DNA of 64,000 bases from Snuella sedimenti (GTDB lineage: Bacteria > Bacteroidota > Bacteroidia > Flavobacteriales > Flavobacteriaceae), in contig NZ_JAELVQ010000004.1 of assembly GCF_016428595.1 (NCBI RefSeq), positions 1-64,000 of the forward strand. The letters run 5' to 3'. The notes beneath the pieces were generated by a model, which had not been told where the DNA came from, made no database searches, and saw only the letters and a program-made list of their open reading frames with translations. The position numbers and the translations under genes are program-made. Below, in pieces: positions 8,109 to 17,241 of this stretch (positions are counted from its first letter, which is position 1; each line of letters begins with the position of its first letter).

Positions 8109-9253
8109 TGATCTAACATTTTATAAGCTTCTTCAATATAGATATCAATATCAGTGGTAAAGTCGCCTACTTGATCGGGAGACTTTTTATGGCCTAAGCG
8201 TACAATAATAACATTATCTTCGGGCTGCACCATAACGTATTGCCCTAGGTGGCCTCGCATCATGAAAAAATGTTTGCCTATAACATTTTTCATCCACCAC
8301 CCATAGCCGTATTGTGGGCTTTCTTTAAAGCGCGGTGTTATACTTTTAGCAACAAAAGCGGAGTCCAATAGTTGTTTGCCGTTCCATTTCCCGTGATCCT
8401 TATACAGTTTTCCAAAACGCGCAAAGTCCTTAGCATTACTGGCTATACAGCAATAAGCCTTAACCAGATCGTGTTGTTTGCTGTCTACTTGCCAAATGGT
8501 TGGGTTTTCACAACCCAAAGGCTTCCAAAAACTTTCTTCAAGATAGTCGTACATTTTTTTGCCAGTCGCTTTTTCGATAACCATGGCTAGCATTTGGGTG
8601 TCTCCACTAGCATATTTAAAAGCTTTCCCTGGTTCGTTAACCACTTTTAATCCAAGTACTACTTTGGCTAGATCATCGTCAAAATAAGCACGGGTCGTTA
8701 TAGAAAGCGGTGAATAATAAGCTTCATCCCAGTTGGTTCCAGAAGCCATGCTAGACAAGTCTCCCACAGTCATTTTTGCAGCTAAGCCTTCACTAAATTC
8801 TGGCAAAAAATCACTTACAGGCTGATCTAAACTTTTAATGTAACCATCCATAATGGCTTTACCCATTAAACCAGATACATAGCTTTTAGCCATGGAAAAG
8901 GAATTAGATTGAGAGTCTTCGTTATAGCCGTCGTAGTAAGCTTCAAACCAAATACTATCATTTTTTATAATCACATAAGCGATGGTTCCCCATGCGGCAT
9001 TTACCTGGTTTAGTTTTTTTGTTGTAGCTGCAGTGTTATAGTCCTTGTGATTTGGCCAGGGTAGGGGTGTGCCCGCCTCAATAACTTGATTGTCAAATTC
9101 TTTGTAATCTTCCAGATATGCTGTTGTGTGACCTTTAAGGTAAATGGTTCTAACGGCTTTTAGCAGGTAATCGGTGTCTGTAGCATATAAGGTAATAATT
9201 AACAGTCCGAAAAGAATTAAAAACCATTTAAGGAGTTTGCGGAGAAATTTCAT
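8105..9253 (-). CDS. Serine hydrolase of the class C beta-lactamase family
   Basis: A 382-residue protein with an N-terminal membrane anchor (about residues 9-25, FLILFGLLIITLYATD), so it is probably tethered in the periplasm. The catalytic SxxK motif is Ser-Met-Ala-Lys (FSMAKSYVSG), followed by a YxS/N-type tyrosine motif region and C-terminal MRGHLGQYVMV in the place of the KTG box. This family includes esterases, D-amino acid peptidases and beta-lactamases; a resistance role should not be assumed. It forms a two-gene unit with the exonuclease downstream by ATGA overlap. Confidence 0.82.
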   Translation of the reverse strand: MKFLRKLLKWFLILFGLLIITLYATDTDYLLKAVRTIYLKGHTTAYLEDYKEFDNQVIEAGTPLPWPNHKDYNTAATTKKLNQVNAAWGTIAYVIIKNDSIWFEAYYDGYNEDSQSNSFSMAKSYVSGLMGKAIMDGYIKSLDQPVSDFLPEFSEGLAAKMTVGDLSSMASGTNWDEAYYSPLSITTRAYFDDDLAKVVLGLKVVNEPGKAFKYASGDTQMLAMVIEKATGKKMYDYLEESFWKPLGCENPTIWQVDSKQHDLVKAYCCIASNAKDFARFGKLYKDHGKWNGKQLLDSAFVAKSITPRFKESPQYGYGWWMKNVIGKHFFMMRGHLGQYVMVQPEDNVIIVRLGHKKSPDQVGDFTTDIDIYIEEAYKMLDQ

Positions 9254-9320
9254 TTGGAGTACGTTTTACGAAAACTAAATATAGCAATTCTAATGGAGAT
9301 GTCCGTTTTTAAGTGTTAAA

Positions 9321-9794
9321 CTAAAATAAACTTTGTTGTTTATAGGGGCTTTCGTGCTCAAGTAACCATTGTTTGCGGTGTAGGCCGCCGGCATAACCTG
9401 TTAAACTGCCATCGCTTCCAATAACGCGGTGGCAAGGCACAACGATCCACAGTGGGTTTTTGCCATTGGCACTTGCTACCGCCCTGATGGCTTTAGCATC
9501 ACCCATTTTTTTGGAAAGTTCCAGATATGTTATCGTCTTGCCATATGGGATTTTAAGCAGTTCTTCCCAAACTTGTTTTTGAAAGGGTGTGCCAGATGGA
9601 TTCAATTTTAAAGTGAATATCTTTCTTGAGCCCTCAAAATACTCTTTGAGTTGGTAGTCACAATCCTGAAGTACTTCGGGGATAATATTGGTTATGGTTT
9701 CTTCAGAATTAAGTACCGTTATGGAAGTAATACCATTAATGTCTCCGCTAATCTTTGTATAGCCTATAGGTGATTTAATGATACACGATTCCAT
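9321..9794 (-). CDS. ogt: Methylated-DNA-[protein]-cysteine S-methyltransferase
   Basis: A 157-residue DNA repair protein that removes the alkyl group from O6-alkylguanine by irreversible transfer to its own cysteine. The active site PCHRV is present in IVVPCHRVIGSDGSLTGYAGG, and the DNA-binding helix region (PFQKQVWEELLKIPYGKT) precedes it. There is no AraC-type regulatory domain, so it is the Ogt/MGMT type, not Ada. Its ATG overlaps the stop of the upstream CBS-domain gene by one base (TAATG), indicating translational coupling. Confidence 0.93.
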   Translation of the reverse strand: MESCIIKSPIGYTKISGDINGITSITVLNSEETITNIIPEVLQDCDYQLKEYFEGSRKIFTLKLNPSGTPFQKQVWEELLKIPYGKTITYLELSKKMGDAKAIRAVASANGKNPLWIVVPCHRVIGSDGSLTGYAGGLHRKQWLLEHESPYKQQSLF

Positions 9795-10912
9795 TAGTCC
9801 GTGGGGTCTTTATCTTCAAAAATCCCTAGCTTTTTAGCTCTGGCTTCCCAGCTTTTTCGTGCTAGAAGCTGAAGATCTGAAATGGTATCGCTTTCATCCA
9901 TGATTTCCAGACCAAGTAAAGTCTCAATAACATCTTCCATGGTAACAATACCACTTATAGAGCCGTATTCATCAACAACTAAAGCCATGTGGTTTTTGCT
10001 TTCAATAAGTTTTTCAAAAAGAATAGGAATAGGGATGTTTCTGTGTACAACAATAATATCTCGCTTAATATCGGATAGCTTTTTTGAACCATTATTAAGA
10101 GCCATTTCTTTAAAGACATCATCTTTTAAAACGAGTCCTTTAATGTTATCCGGTTCGTCCATATAAACAGGAATTCTGGAAAACCTGAGGTTTAAGTTTT
10201 TATTGAAGAACGCTTCAACAGTAGTCGTTTCGTCTTCGGTTTTCATAACGGTCCTGGGGGTCATGATGTCTTTGGCAAACACCTCTTTAAATGTTAACAG
10301 ATTTTTTATAACCTTGCTTTCATTTTCCTGAAAAACACCCTCTTCTTGAGCTAAATCGGTCATTGCCATAAAACTTTCTCTATTTAATACGCTACCATGA
10401 CCAGAGCCACCAATAAGTTTTGTGGTGAGTTGTAATAACCATAATGCGCCTGTATATTTTAAAGGAAAAATTAAAATATCGAGTGCTTTTGCTGTAAAGT
10501 TTGCTAGCTGTTTCCAGTAAGTGGCGCCAATGGTTTTTGGTATTATTTCAGAAGCTACTAATATTAGAACGGTCATTATGGTCGAGACGATTCCTACCAT
10601 AACGTCTTCTGTAAACTGTATTCCGAAAATTTGTTGGGTTTTGGTTCCGTAAAGGTCTGTATAAGCCACTTTTGCCTGTACACCAACTAAAATAGCTCCA
10701 ACAGTATGTGCAATGGTGTTTAGGGTAAGAATAGCGATTAATGGTCTATCTACATCTTTTTTTAAATGTTCAAGGTGTATAGCATAACCTTTGCCTTCTT
10801 TCTTTTTTAAGTTAATAAAAGTGGGTGTAACACTTAATAGAACAGCCTCTAGAATGGAACATAAAAATGAAAAAAAAATAGAAATTAAAGCGTAGAAAAC
10901 GAGTAGACCCAT
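9794..10912 (-). CDS. CNNM/CBS-domain membrane protein (DUF21 type)
   Basis: A 372-residue protein with an N-terminal CNNM (DUF21) membrane domain: helices at about residues 3-22, 57-78, 105-125 and 140-165. Paired CBS domains follow at about 210-335, with motifs DIMTPRTVM and MALVVDEYGSISGIVTMEDV. Proteins of this family are linked to magnesium or cobalt homeostasis (CorC/CorB-like). It ends after the CBS pair without an obvious CorC_HlyC domain, which makes it shorter than the usual 420 or so residues. It is coupled to ogt by a one-base overlap. Confidence 0.85.
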   Translation of the reverse strand: MGLLVFYALISIFFSFLCSILEAVLLSVTPTFINLKKKEGKGYAIHLEHLKKDVDRPLIAILTLNTIAHTVGAILVGVQAKVAYTDLYGTKTQQIFGIQFTEDVMVGIVSTIMTVLILVASEIIPKTIGATYWKQLANFTAKALDILIFPLKYTGALWLLQLTTKLIGGSGHGSVLNRESFMAMTDLAQEEGVFQENESKVIKNLLTFKEVFAKDIMTPRTVMKTEDETTTVEAFFNKNLNLRFSRIPVYMDEPDNIKGLVLKDDVFKEMALNNGSKKLSDIKRDIIVVHRNIPIPILFEKLIESKNHMALVVDEYGSISGIVTMEDVIETLLGLEIMDESDTISDLQLLARKSWEARAKKLGIFEDKDPTD

Positions 10913-10953
10913 AGTTTGTTTTAAAACACTAAAAGTACTAAATTATTTATGAA

Positions 10954-12249
10954 TTAGCCTTTTGTTTTTTGCGTCATATAAAATACTTGTTGTAATGCTG
11001 GTCGAATGTTTAGATTATAAATATTCCTGTGGGTTCTGGATGGGTACACACGGTTAGAAAGGAAAATAAACACCAGTTCGTTTTGAGGGTCGGCCCAAAC
11101 AAAAGTACCGGTAAAACCTGCATGCCCAAAGCTGTCGGGGCTTACTTGTGGGGCAGGGTAAGCCTTTTTTAAATTGAGGGTGTCATTACCTAAAAGAGGT
11201 TTGTCGAAACCAAGTCCGCGGCGGTTCTCGTTTTCTGGGTATTGTACTTTAATAAACATATTGACCGTTTCTTTTTTGAAATAGTGTTTCCCAGCGTATT
11301 CACCTTTTTGCATATACATTTGCATGAAAGTAGCAAGGTCTTTAGCTGTAGAGAACAGTCCCGCATTACCCGAGATACCACCAAAAAGGGCGGCATTTTC
11401 GTCATGGACCCAGGCTTTAGTGAGTTGTTTTCTAAATATTGAGTCCATTTCTGTTGGAACAATATTGTTTTTAAAGTCTTTTTTAGCTGGTAAGTATCCT
11501 AAAGTGTGGCATCCCAATGGAGTGTAAAAATGTGATTGAAGATAAGTAACATAATAGGTTCCTGTAATATCCTCAATAAGTTGCGGATAGATTAATGAGG
11601 CCAATCCCGAATACAGGTATTCCTTTTTGTCATTAACTTTTGAACGTGTGATCATTCGGTAAGCCTTTTTCTTAAAACGGTGGTTTATAAAGATGCCCGG
11701 ATAAGCTTCATAGGGAAAGCGTTTTGATATATGGTTTCTCGCAAAGCGTTTTTTTAAATGATCCTTTCGAAGCACTTCTTTTAAGAAAATAATATAGGGC
11801 TGTAAACCAGATTGATGGGCTAATAGTTCTCTAAGTGTAATGTCTTTTTTGTCTTTTCTATGCCTCCAGGGTTTCCAATAGGTGCTAAAAGGGACATCTA
11901 AATCGAGTTTGCCTTCTTCATAAAGCTTCATTAAGGCTGGTAAAGGACCAATTATTTTGGTAACAGAGGCTAGATCGTAAACATCGTCCAGACTTACTTT
12001 TTGAATACTGTCGTAAGTGTGATAGCCATAAGCTTGATGGAAGATAATATTGCCCTGCTTAGCCACTAATAATTGTGCCCCCGGAAAAGCTTGTTGTTGT
12101 ATGCCCTGCGCCATAATGGAATCAACCTTGGTTTGGATATAGTTAGTATCCAATCCAACAGACTCAGGTGTTGCATATTGTAATTGGGCATTAATGCATA
12201 GGCTGTTTATAAGGATATATAAAAAAGTAATAAAGTGCTTTTTGGGCAT
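10954..12249 (-). CDS. Secreted beta-lactamase-family serine hydrolase
   Basis: About 431 residues from the ATG at 12249, chosen because MPKKHFITFLYILINSLCINAQ makes a clean signal peptide; a longer frame starts at 12270. The SxxK motif is Ser-Val-Thr-Lys in DLASVTKI. The sequence resembles the serine hydrolase domain that in some Bacteroidota is fused behind a GH3 beta-N-acetylglucosaminidase, suggesting a role in cell wall or glycan turnover, but here it stands alone. The C-terminal GHAGFTGTFVWADP carries the third active-site box. It is divergent from the glycosidase operon. Confidence 0.8.
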   Translation of the reverse strand: MPKKHFITFLYILINSLCINAQLQYATPESVGLDTNYIQTKVDSIMAQGIQQQAFPGAQLLVAKQGNIIFHQAYGYHTYDSIQKVSLDDVYDLASVTKIIGPLPALMKLYEEGKLDLDVPFSTYWKPWRHRKDKKDITLRELLAHQSGLQPYIIFLKEVLRKDHLKKRFARNHISKRFPYEAYPGIFINHRFKKKAYRMITRSKVNDKKEYLYSGLASLIYPQLIEDITGTYYVTYLQSHFYTPLGCHTLGYLPAKKDFKNNIVPTEMDSIFRKQLTKAWVHDENAALFGGISGNAGLFSTAKDLATFMQMYMQKGEYAGKHYFKKETVNMFIKVQYPENENRRGLGFDKPLLGNDTLNLKKAYPAPQVSPDSFGHAGFTGTFVWADPQNELVFIFLSNRVYPSRTHRNIYNLNIRPALQQVFYMTQKTKG

Positions 12250-12563
12250 GATTACATGGTTAAAGATCATGTAATTTAGTGAATTAATTGATTAATACGT
12301 TCTTGCTTCTGCACAACTCTTTTTTTAATGCTCGCATCTCTATGTTTAATTTTTTTGGTTAAGATGGTAGTCGATAAAATCGAACAGCTTGGATTTTCAT
12401 TCGTTTTATATATATTTGCTCAAACGATTGAATGATTGTTGCGATGCCGTGAAATGATCCATGAATATGGTGTATTTGTCCATAGTTTAGAGTCATTATT
12501 AACATTAAATTTGGATGTGACCTTTTTATACTTCGCATAGATAAAACAAGTTACAAGAAACTA
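12250..12563. promoter_or_regulatory. Intergenic control region of the glycosidase operon
   Basis: A 314-bp divergent gap. TAAATTTG at 12506-12513 is a perfect -7 box about 50 bp before the GH35 start; the -33 element is weak (TTT with 17-nt spacing). TATGG and CCATA flank TGTATTTGT at about 12467-12486 as an imperfect inverted repeat that could be an operator. No regulator gene lies next to it, so the inducing system must be encoded elsewhere. Confidence 0.4.
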
Positions 12564-15308
12564 ATGTGTGTGAAAAAAGAGTATTACAGTTTAAAGTGGG
12601 TTTTATTAATATCAATTTTCAATAGCGTATCACTATTGTTTTCCCAAGACTATCAAATTGATTTAAGCCAGGTGGAATACCCCAGCCTTATCGAGGATTT
12701 CAATATGGGGCATCCAGGTAGGACGGGAGAAGAAATTAAGGTTAATAGCTTGTACTTGACCAAGGGAGGTGAGCCAATGCTCCCGGTAATGGGAGAGTTC
12801 CATTTTAGTCGTTACGATCACCGATACTGGAAAGAAACCTTACTTAAAATGAAGGCATCGGGCGTAAACATTGTAAGCACGTATTTACTTTGGATTTACC
12901 ATGAAGAAATAGAAGGGCAATTAGATTGGACTGGTAATAATAATATTAGAGCTTTTGTAGAACTATGCCAAGAGGTAGGGCTTTTGGTGCATTTACGTAT
13001 AGGGCCTTACTGTAATGCCGAGTGTCGCAATGGGGGACTCCCCGATTGGCTGATGAAAAAGACCCACATTCGAAAACGTTATAACGATCCACTTTATTTG
13101 GCCTATTCCCAAAATTGGTATAAGGCTATTTACAAGCAAGTAGAAGGTTTGTTGTATAAAGATGGTGGTCCCATTATGGGCGTTCAATTGGAAAATGAAT
13201 ATGTAACCAAAGGCCATGTGGTGCCACACTTAATGGCCTTAAAGAAAATGGCTGTTGAAGTAGGGTTCGATACGCCCCTTTATTCGATGACCCATTGGAT
13301 GGCTTCCGATTATCCAAAAAAAGATGTTATACCCTATGCAGGTTACTATATTGAAACGCCCTGGACCAGAGGTTACGATGAGTTGCCTGTAGGCAATTTT
13401 GAGTTTTTCTCATACAATCGCTTATCAGATAATATTGGTACCGACTTAATAACAATTGAAGGCGGTGTACAGTCCTTAAATTCTAAAGAAGTTGAATCGC
13501 CTTATTTTACCTGCGAAGTGGGACTGGGAACGCCTAGTTTCTACCATAGACGCCCTGTAGTCCCCGAAGAAATGGCGGGTGAGAACATTAACCTTAGGTT
13601 GGGGTGCGGGGTAAACTTGATGGGGTATTATATGTACAGCGGTGGTAGCCATAAAATAGGTGAACTAACAACTTTGGAGTCATCTACCAGTAGGGTCTCA
13701 TACGATTACCAGGCACCATTAAAAGAGTTTGGTACTTTAGGGGCGGTCATGAACGAGACAAAAAAGTACAATTATTTTATGAACGATTTTGGCTCCGATT
13801 TAGCACCTATGGTAGCCTATTTGCCAACATCGAATAATAATACAGATAATTTACAATGGGCTGTACGCTCAAAAAATGGACAAGGCTTTTTGTTTTGCTC
13901 AAACTATTTGTACAAAAAAAAGCGAAAGGCTTATAAAGATGTTCAGTTTCAAGTTAAATTAAATAACGAAACATTACAAATACCACGTAAACCAATAACC
14001 ATTCAAGATGGCGCCTATTTTTTATGGCCGTTCAACATGGCTTTGGGTGACGTGCAATTAAAGTATGCGACAGCTCAACCCATATGCAAACTAAACGACA
14101 AGAAAACCAACCTCTGGGTGTTTTTTGAAGACGACGCCATACCTGCCGAATACGTCTTTAACAAAGCACTGGTTAAAAAAGTGACTTGTACCAATGGAAT
14201 GGTTAAGGAAGAAAAACACGGGTATTTTGTGTCACAACTTAAGCCGGGCACAAATTGTGTTATTGAAGTTGAGCAAACAGATGGTACAATACTAAAGATA
14301 TTAACATTAACAGGGGCGCAGTCTGATGCCATATGGAAGCTAAAGGCGAAAGGTCAAGATTATCTGGTACTTAGTGAATCGGGTGTTTTTTTAGAAAATA
14401 ATACGATAACCACATTTTCTGAAAGTAACGAAACCCAATTGTTGGTGTTTCCCAATTTGCAAAAAGCCACTAATAAAGATGGGATATTCTCGGAGTTCAA
14501 ATTAAGAGAAGCTGTTAAAGAACAGCCAGTAGCCTTGGTTAAGTACCGTCCTATGGAACAAGCCCATTGGGTTCGGGCAAAAAGTGCAGGAGGGAAAAGT
14601 GTAATACGTAAAAGTGTGGGGCATACTGCGATGTCCAAAGTTAAAATGACTACTATACGTTGTGCCGGTTCGGCAGGGTTTACCCTTTTGTTAAACGGAA
14701 CACCTTTGGAACTGGTACAAAATGGAAATTATTTTAATGTGCCCTTACCTAAAGAACAATGGCAGGAACATAATACCATTCAAATTGAATCGGTAACTTC
14801 CGGTTTACAATTTATAGGAGAAATCGAAATTTTGCTCGAAAACGGAAGTCGCTTAACATGGCAAACTGATAACACTTGGGAAAGCGGCACGGACAAAATA
14901 CAACCTGTTGAGGTTTTAGGAAAACAGGGTACAGGTAATTTGCCTCAATTTGCCTGGAAGAAAGAAGATCGGTTGGCATATTATGAAGTAAAGCTTTTAA
15001 AACCCCTTAAAGAAGATGGGGCAGCACAGCGATTGTATATCTCGTTTGTGGGCGATCGGGCTGATGCCTTCTTGGGCGAAACACTTTTTAGTGATTATTT
15101 GTTCGATGGAACACCTTGGATTATAGGCTTGGATCGCTTTATAGATGGATTACAGGGGAACCCTATTGTCCTTAGGGTGGAAGCGTTCAATACCAATAAG
15201 CCAGAAATCTATTTTGAGAAAAATGTCGATACTTCCGAGATAGATACGGCACAAATAAAAAACATCGAGATAAAACCTGAATATCGTTTTTATGTTAACT
15301 TGGATTAG
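12564..15308 (+). CDS. Glycoside hydrolase family 35 beta-galactosidase
   Basis: A 914-residue exported GH35 enzyme expected to release terminal beta-D-galactose. A signal peptide covers residues 1-28 (ends LLFSQ). The TIM barrel begins with VMGEFHFSRYDHRYW and the substrate-binding RIGPYCNAECRNGGLPDWL. The acid/base is likely Glu212 in GVQLENEY and the nucleophile Glu318 in FTCEVGLG. The C-terminal half (about 560-910) has jelly-roll domains as is usual for the family. It is the first gene of a plus-strand operon followed after 46 bp by GH110 and then GH95. The family call is firm; the natural substrate is inferred from the neighbours. Confidence 0.9.
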   Translation: MCVKKEYYSLKWVLLISIFNSVSLLFSQDYQIDLSQVEYPSLIEDFNMGHPGRTGEEIKVNSLYLTKGGEPMLPVMGEFHFSRYDHRYWKETLLKMKASGVNIVSTYLLWIYHEEIEGQLDWTGNNNIRAFVELCQEVGLLVHLRIGPYCNAECRNGGLPDWLMKKTHIRKRYNDPLYLAYSQNWYKAIYKQVEGLLYKDGGPIMGVQLENEYVTKGHVVPHLMALKKMAVEVGFDTPLYSMTHWMASDYPKKDVIPYAGYYIETPWTRGYDELPVGNFEFFSYNRLSDNIGTDLITIEGGVQSLNSKEVESPYFTCEVGLGTPSFYHRRPVVPEEMAGENINLRLGCGVNLMGYYMYSGGSHKIGELTTLESSTSRVSYDYQAPLKEFGTLGAVMNETKKYNYFMNDFGSDLAPMVAYLPTSNNNTDNLQWAVRSKNGQGFLFCSNYLYKKKRKAYKDVQFQVKLNNETLQIPRKPITIQDGAYFLWPFNMALGDVQLKYATAQPICKLNDKKTNLWVFFEDDAIPAEYVFNKALVKKVTCTNGMVKEEKHGYFVSQLKPGTNCVIEVEQTDGTILKILTLTGAQSDAIWKLKAKGQDYLVLSESGVFLENNTITTFSESNETQLLVFPNLQKATNKDGIFSEFKLREAVKEQPVALVKYRPMEQAHWVRAKSAGGKSVIRKSVGHTAMSKVKMTTIRCAGSAGFTLLLNGTPLELVQNGNYFNVPLPKEQWQEHNTIQIESVTSGLQFIGEIEILLENGSRLTWQTDNTWESGTDKIQPVEVLGKQGTGNLPQFAWKKEDRLAYYEVKLLKPLKEDGAAQRLYISFVGDRADAFLGETLFSDYLFDGTPWIIGLDRFIDGLQGNPIVLRVEAFNTNKPEIYFEKNVDTSEIDTAQIKNIEIKPEYRFYVNLD

Positions 15309-15354
15309 CATTCGCTTTATTATGATAATTAACTTAACTGAATAAAACCTAACT

Positions 15355-17208
15355 ATGAGAATAATATACTTAAGGATTTTACTATTGTTAGTGGTTTTGG
15401 GCTGTACCGATAAGAAAGCGTTGCAACTTATAAAGAATCCTTATTTGCCGGTTGTTGAGCGAAAGGAGTCAAAACCCCATTCAACTTATTATATAGATCC
15501 CAATCAAGGGGAAGATACCAATTCCGGGACATCAAAGGATATGCCGTGGAAGTCGTTCAAACCAGTCAATCAGTTGTTGTTAACCGAAGGGAATACGATC
15601 GAAATATTATCAGCTGGAGATTTTAAAACATCCTTGGTTTTATCAGGTAAAGGCACTAAAGAAGCTCCTATCACTGTTAAGTTTGCTTCTGGGGTCTATA
15701 ATTTTTATCCAGAGTTAGCATACAAGGCAGCGTTTAATATTTCTAATACCAATGATGCCCCAGAAGGTTTAAAAGCCGTAGCCTTTTATTTTTTGGAAGC
15801 CGAACATGTAGCATTTAAAGGTATGGGAGCCGAGATTGTTTTTAGGGGTAAAGTTATGGAAACGTGTATTCGGAACTCAAAAGCAATACGTATTGAAAAC
15901 ATAAGTTTTGATTATAAACATCCCACGGTTTCAGAATTTGAAATTGCTACTGTAAAAGATCATGTTGCCGAAGCTAAAATACATCCAGATTCGAAGTTCG
16001 ATATTGTGGATAGTATGTTGGTTTGGAAAGGCGAAGGATGGGAACATAAAGCATACAGGCTTTTTCAGGTATTCGACGGCAAGAATCAACGTGTGGCTAG
16101 AAAAACATTGCCGTTGGATAAACTTCGGTTTTCTAAAATAGGATCCGACAAAATAGCTATTCATTTTGATAAAAACCCAGGTTTGAAAGAAGGACTTATC
16201 TATCAAAATAGAGACACCTTTCGGGATTATGCAGCCATATTTACAGAGGGCAGTGAAGGTGTTGTATGGAAAGATGTAGATGTTAATTTTATGCACGGAA
16301 TGGGTTTTGTTTCACAGTTTAGTGAAAACATTACGTTCGACGGACTTCGGGTAGCCCCAAAAGAAGGTTCGGGTAGAACCTGTGCTGCCTGGGCCGATAT
16401 TTTACATTTTTCGGGGTGCAAAGGTGAAATTTTGGTAAAGAATTCGTTTTTATCGGCTGCTAACGACGATGCTATTAATGTGCACGGTACCCATTTACGC
16501 ATAGTAGAAGCACTTGCCGATAATAAGATTAAGGTTCGTTTTATGCACCCACAAACGTATGGATTTAAGGCCTTTAATAATGGAGATGAAATTGAATTTA
16601 TTAGAGCAACCAGCCTACTACCTTATTCTAAGGCTAAAGTTGTTGAAGCAAAATTGCTCAATGCAACCGATATGGAACTCACATTGCAAAGTTCCTTGCC
16701 AGCCAATATTGAACCTAATGATGTTGTAGAAAATGTAACATGGACACCAGATGTAACCATTGTTGATAATACCATAACCCATATTCCCACACGAGGAATT
16801 TTAGTAACAACAAGAGGTAAGGTGCGCATAGAAAACAATGCCTTTCTAAAAACACAGATGAGTGCCATCTTAATTGCGGATGATGCTAATAGTTGGTTTG
16901 AGTCTGGTTATGTGCGCGATGTGATGGTTAAGAATAACAAGTTTGTAGATTGTGGTTCTCCGGTAATTAATATTCATCCAGAGAATGCCGAAGTTGTAAA
17001 AGGTAACTTTGTACACAAAAACATTATAATTACCGATAATCAATTTCAAATAACTACAGGAATCCTTGTTGGGGCAAAGAGTACTGATGGTATTATGTTT
17101 GCAAATAACAGTATTAATATTGCAAGAGATGTAACTGTTAAAGATTTGCTCTATTTTAGTGAATGCGACGGTACAACTGTCAAGAATAATACGATTACCA
17201 AGCAATAA
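15355..17208 (+). CDS. GH110-type alpha-1,3-galactosidase lipoprotein
   Basis: A 617-residue right-handed beta-helix protein resembling the GH110 alpha-1,3-galactosidases (GlaA/GlaB), which remove terminal alpha-1,3-galactose with inversion. The lipobox cysteine is Cys17 (VVLGC). The characteristic start YYIDPNQGEDTNSGTS is followed by helix coils and by WADILHF (Asp348) and AANDDAINVHGT (Asp371, Asp372). The 23-residue spacing of these aspartates matches, as I recall it, the catalytic set of the studied GH110 enzyme. Known substrates include blood group B-type and linear alpha-galactosyl ends and galactan fragments. It lies between GH35 and GH95 in one operon, with gaps of 46 and 33 bp. Confidence 0.85.
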   Translation: MRIIYLRILLLLVVLGCTDKKALQLIKNPYLPVVERKESKPHSTYYIDPNQGEDTNSGTSKDMPWKSFKPVNQLLLTEGNTIEILSAGDFKTSLVLSGKGTKEAPITVKFASGVYNFYPELAYKAAFNISNTNDAPEGLKAVAFYFLEAEHVAFKGMGAEIVFRGKVMETCIRNSKAIRIENISFDYKHPTVSEFEIATVKDHVAEAKIHPDSKFDIVDSMLVWKGEGWEHKAYRLFQVFDGKNQRVARKTLPLDKLRFSKIGSDKIAIHFDKNPGLKEGLIYQNRDTFRDYAAIFTEGSEGVVWKDVDVNFMHGMGFVSQFSENITFDGLRVAPKEGSGRTCAAWADILHFSGCKGEILVKNSFLSAANDDAINVHGTHLRIVEALADNKIKVRFMHPQTYGFKAFNNGDEIEFIRATSLLPYSKAKVVEAKLLNATDMELTLQSSLPANIEPNDVVENVTWTPDVTIVDNTITHIPTRGILVTTRGKVRIENNAFLKTQMSAILIADDANSWFESGYVRDVMVKNNKFVDCGSPVINIHPENAEVVKGNFVHKNIIITDNQFQITTGILVGAKSTDGIMFANNSINIARDVTVKDLLYFSECDGTTVKNNTITKQ

Positions 17209-17241
17209 TTGGCACAATTTATTTAATAAAATGTTATACAT

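Noticed and set aside
8105-12249. Beta-lactam resistance genes
   Set aside because: Both serine hydrolases have the SxxK motif, but the family is broad, and signal and context do not support true beta-lactamases.
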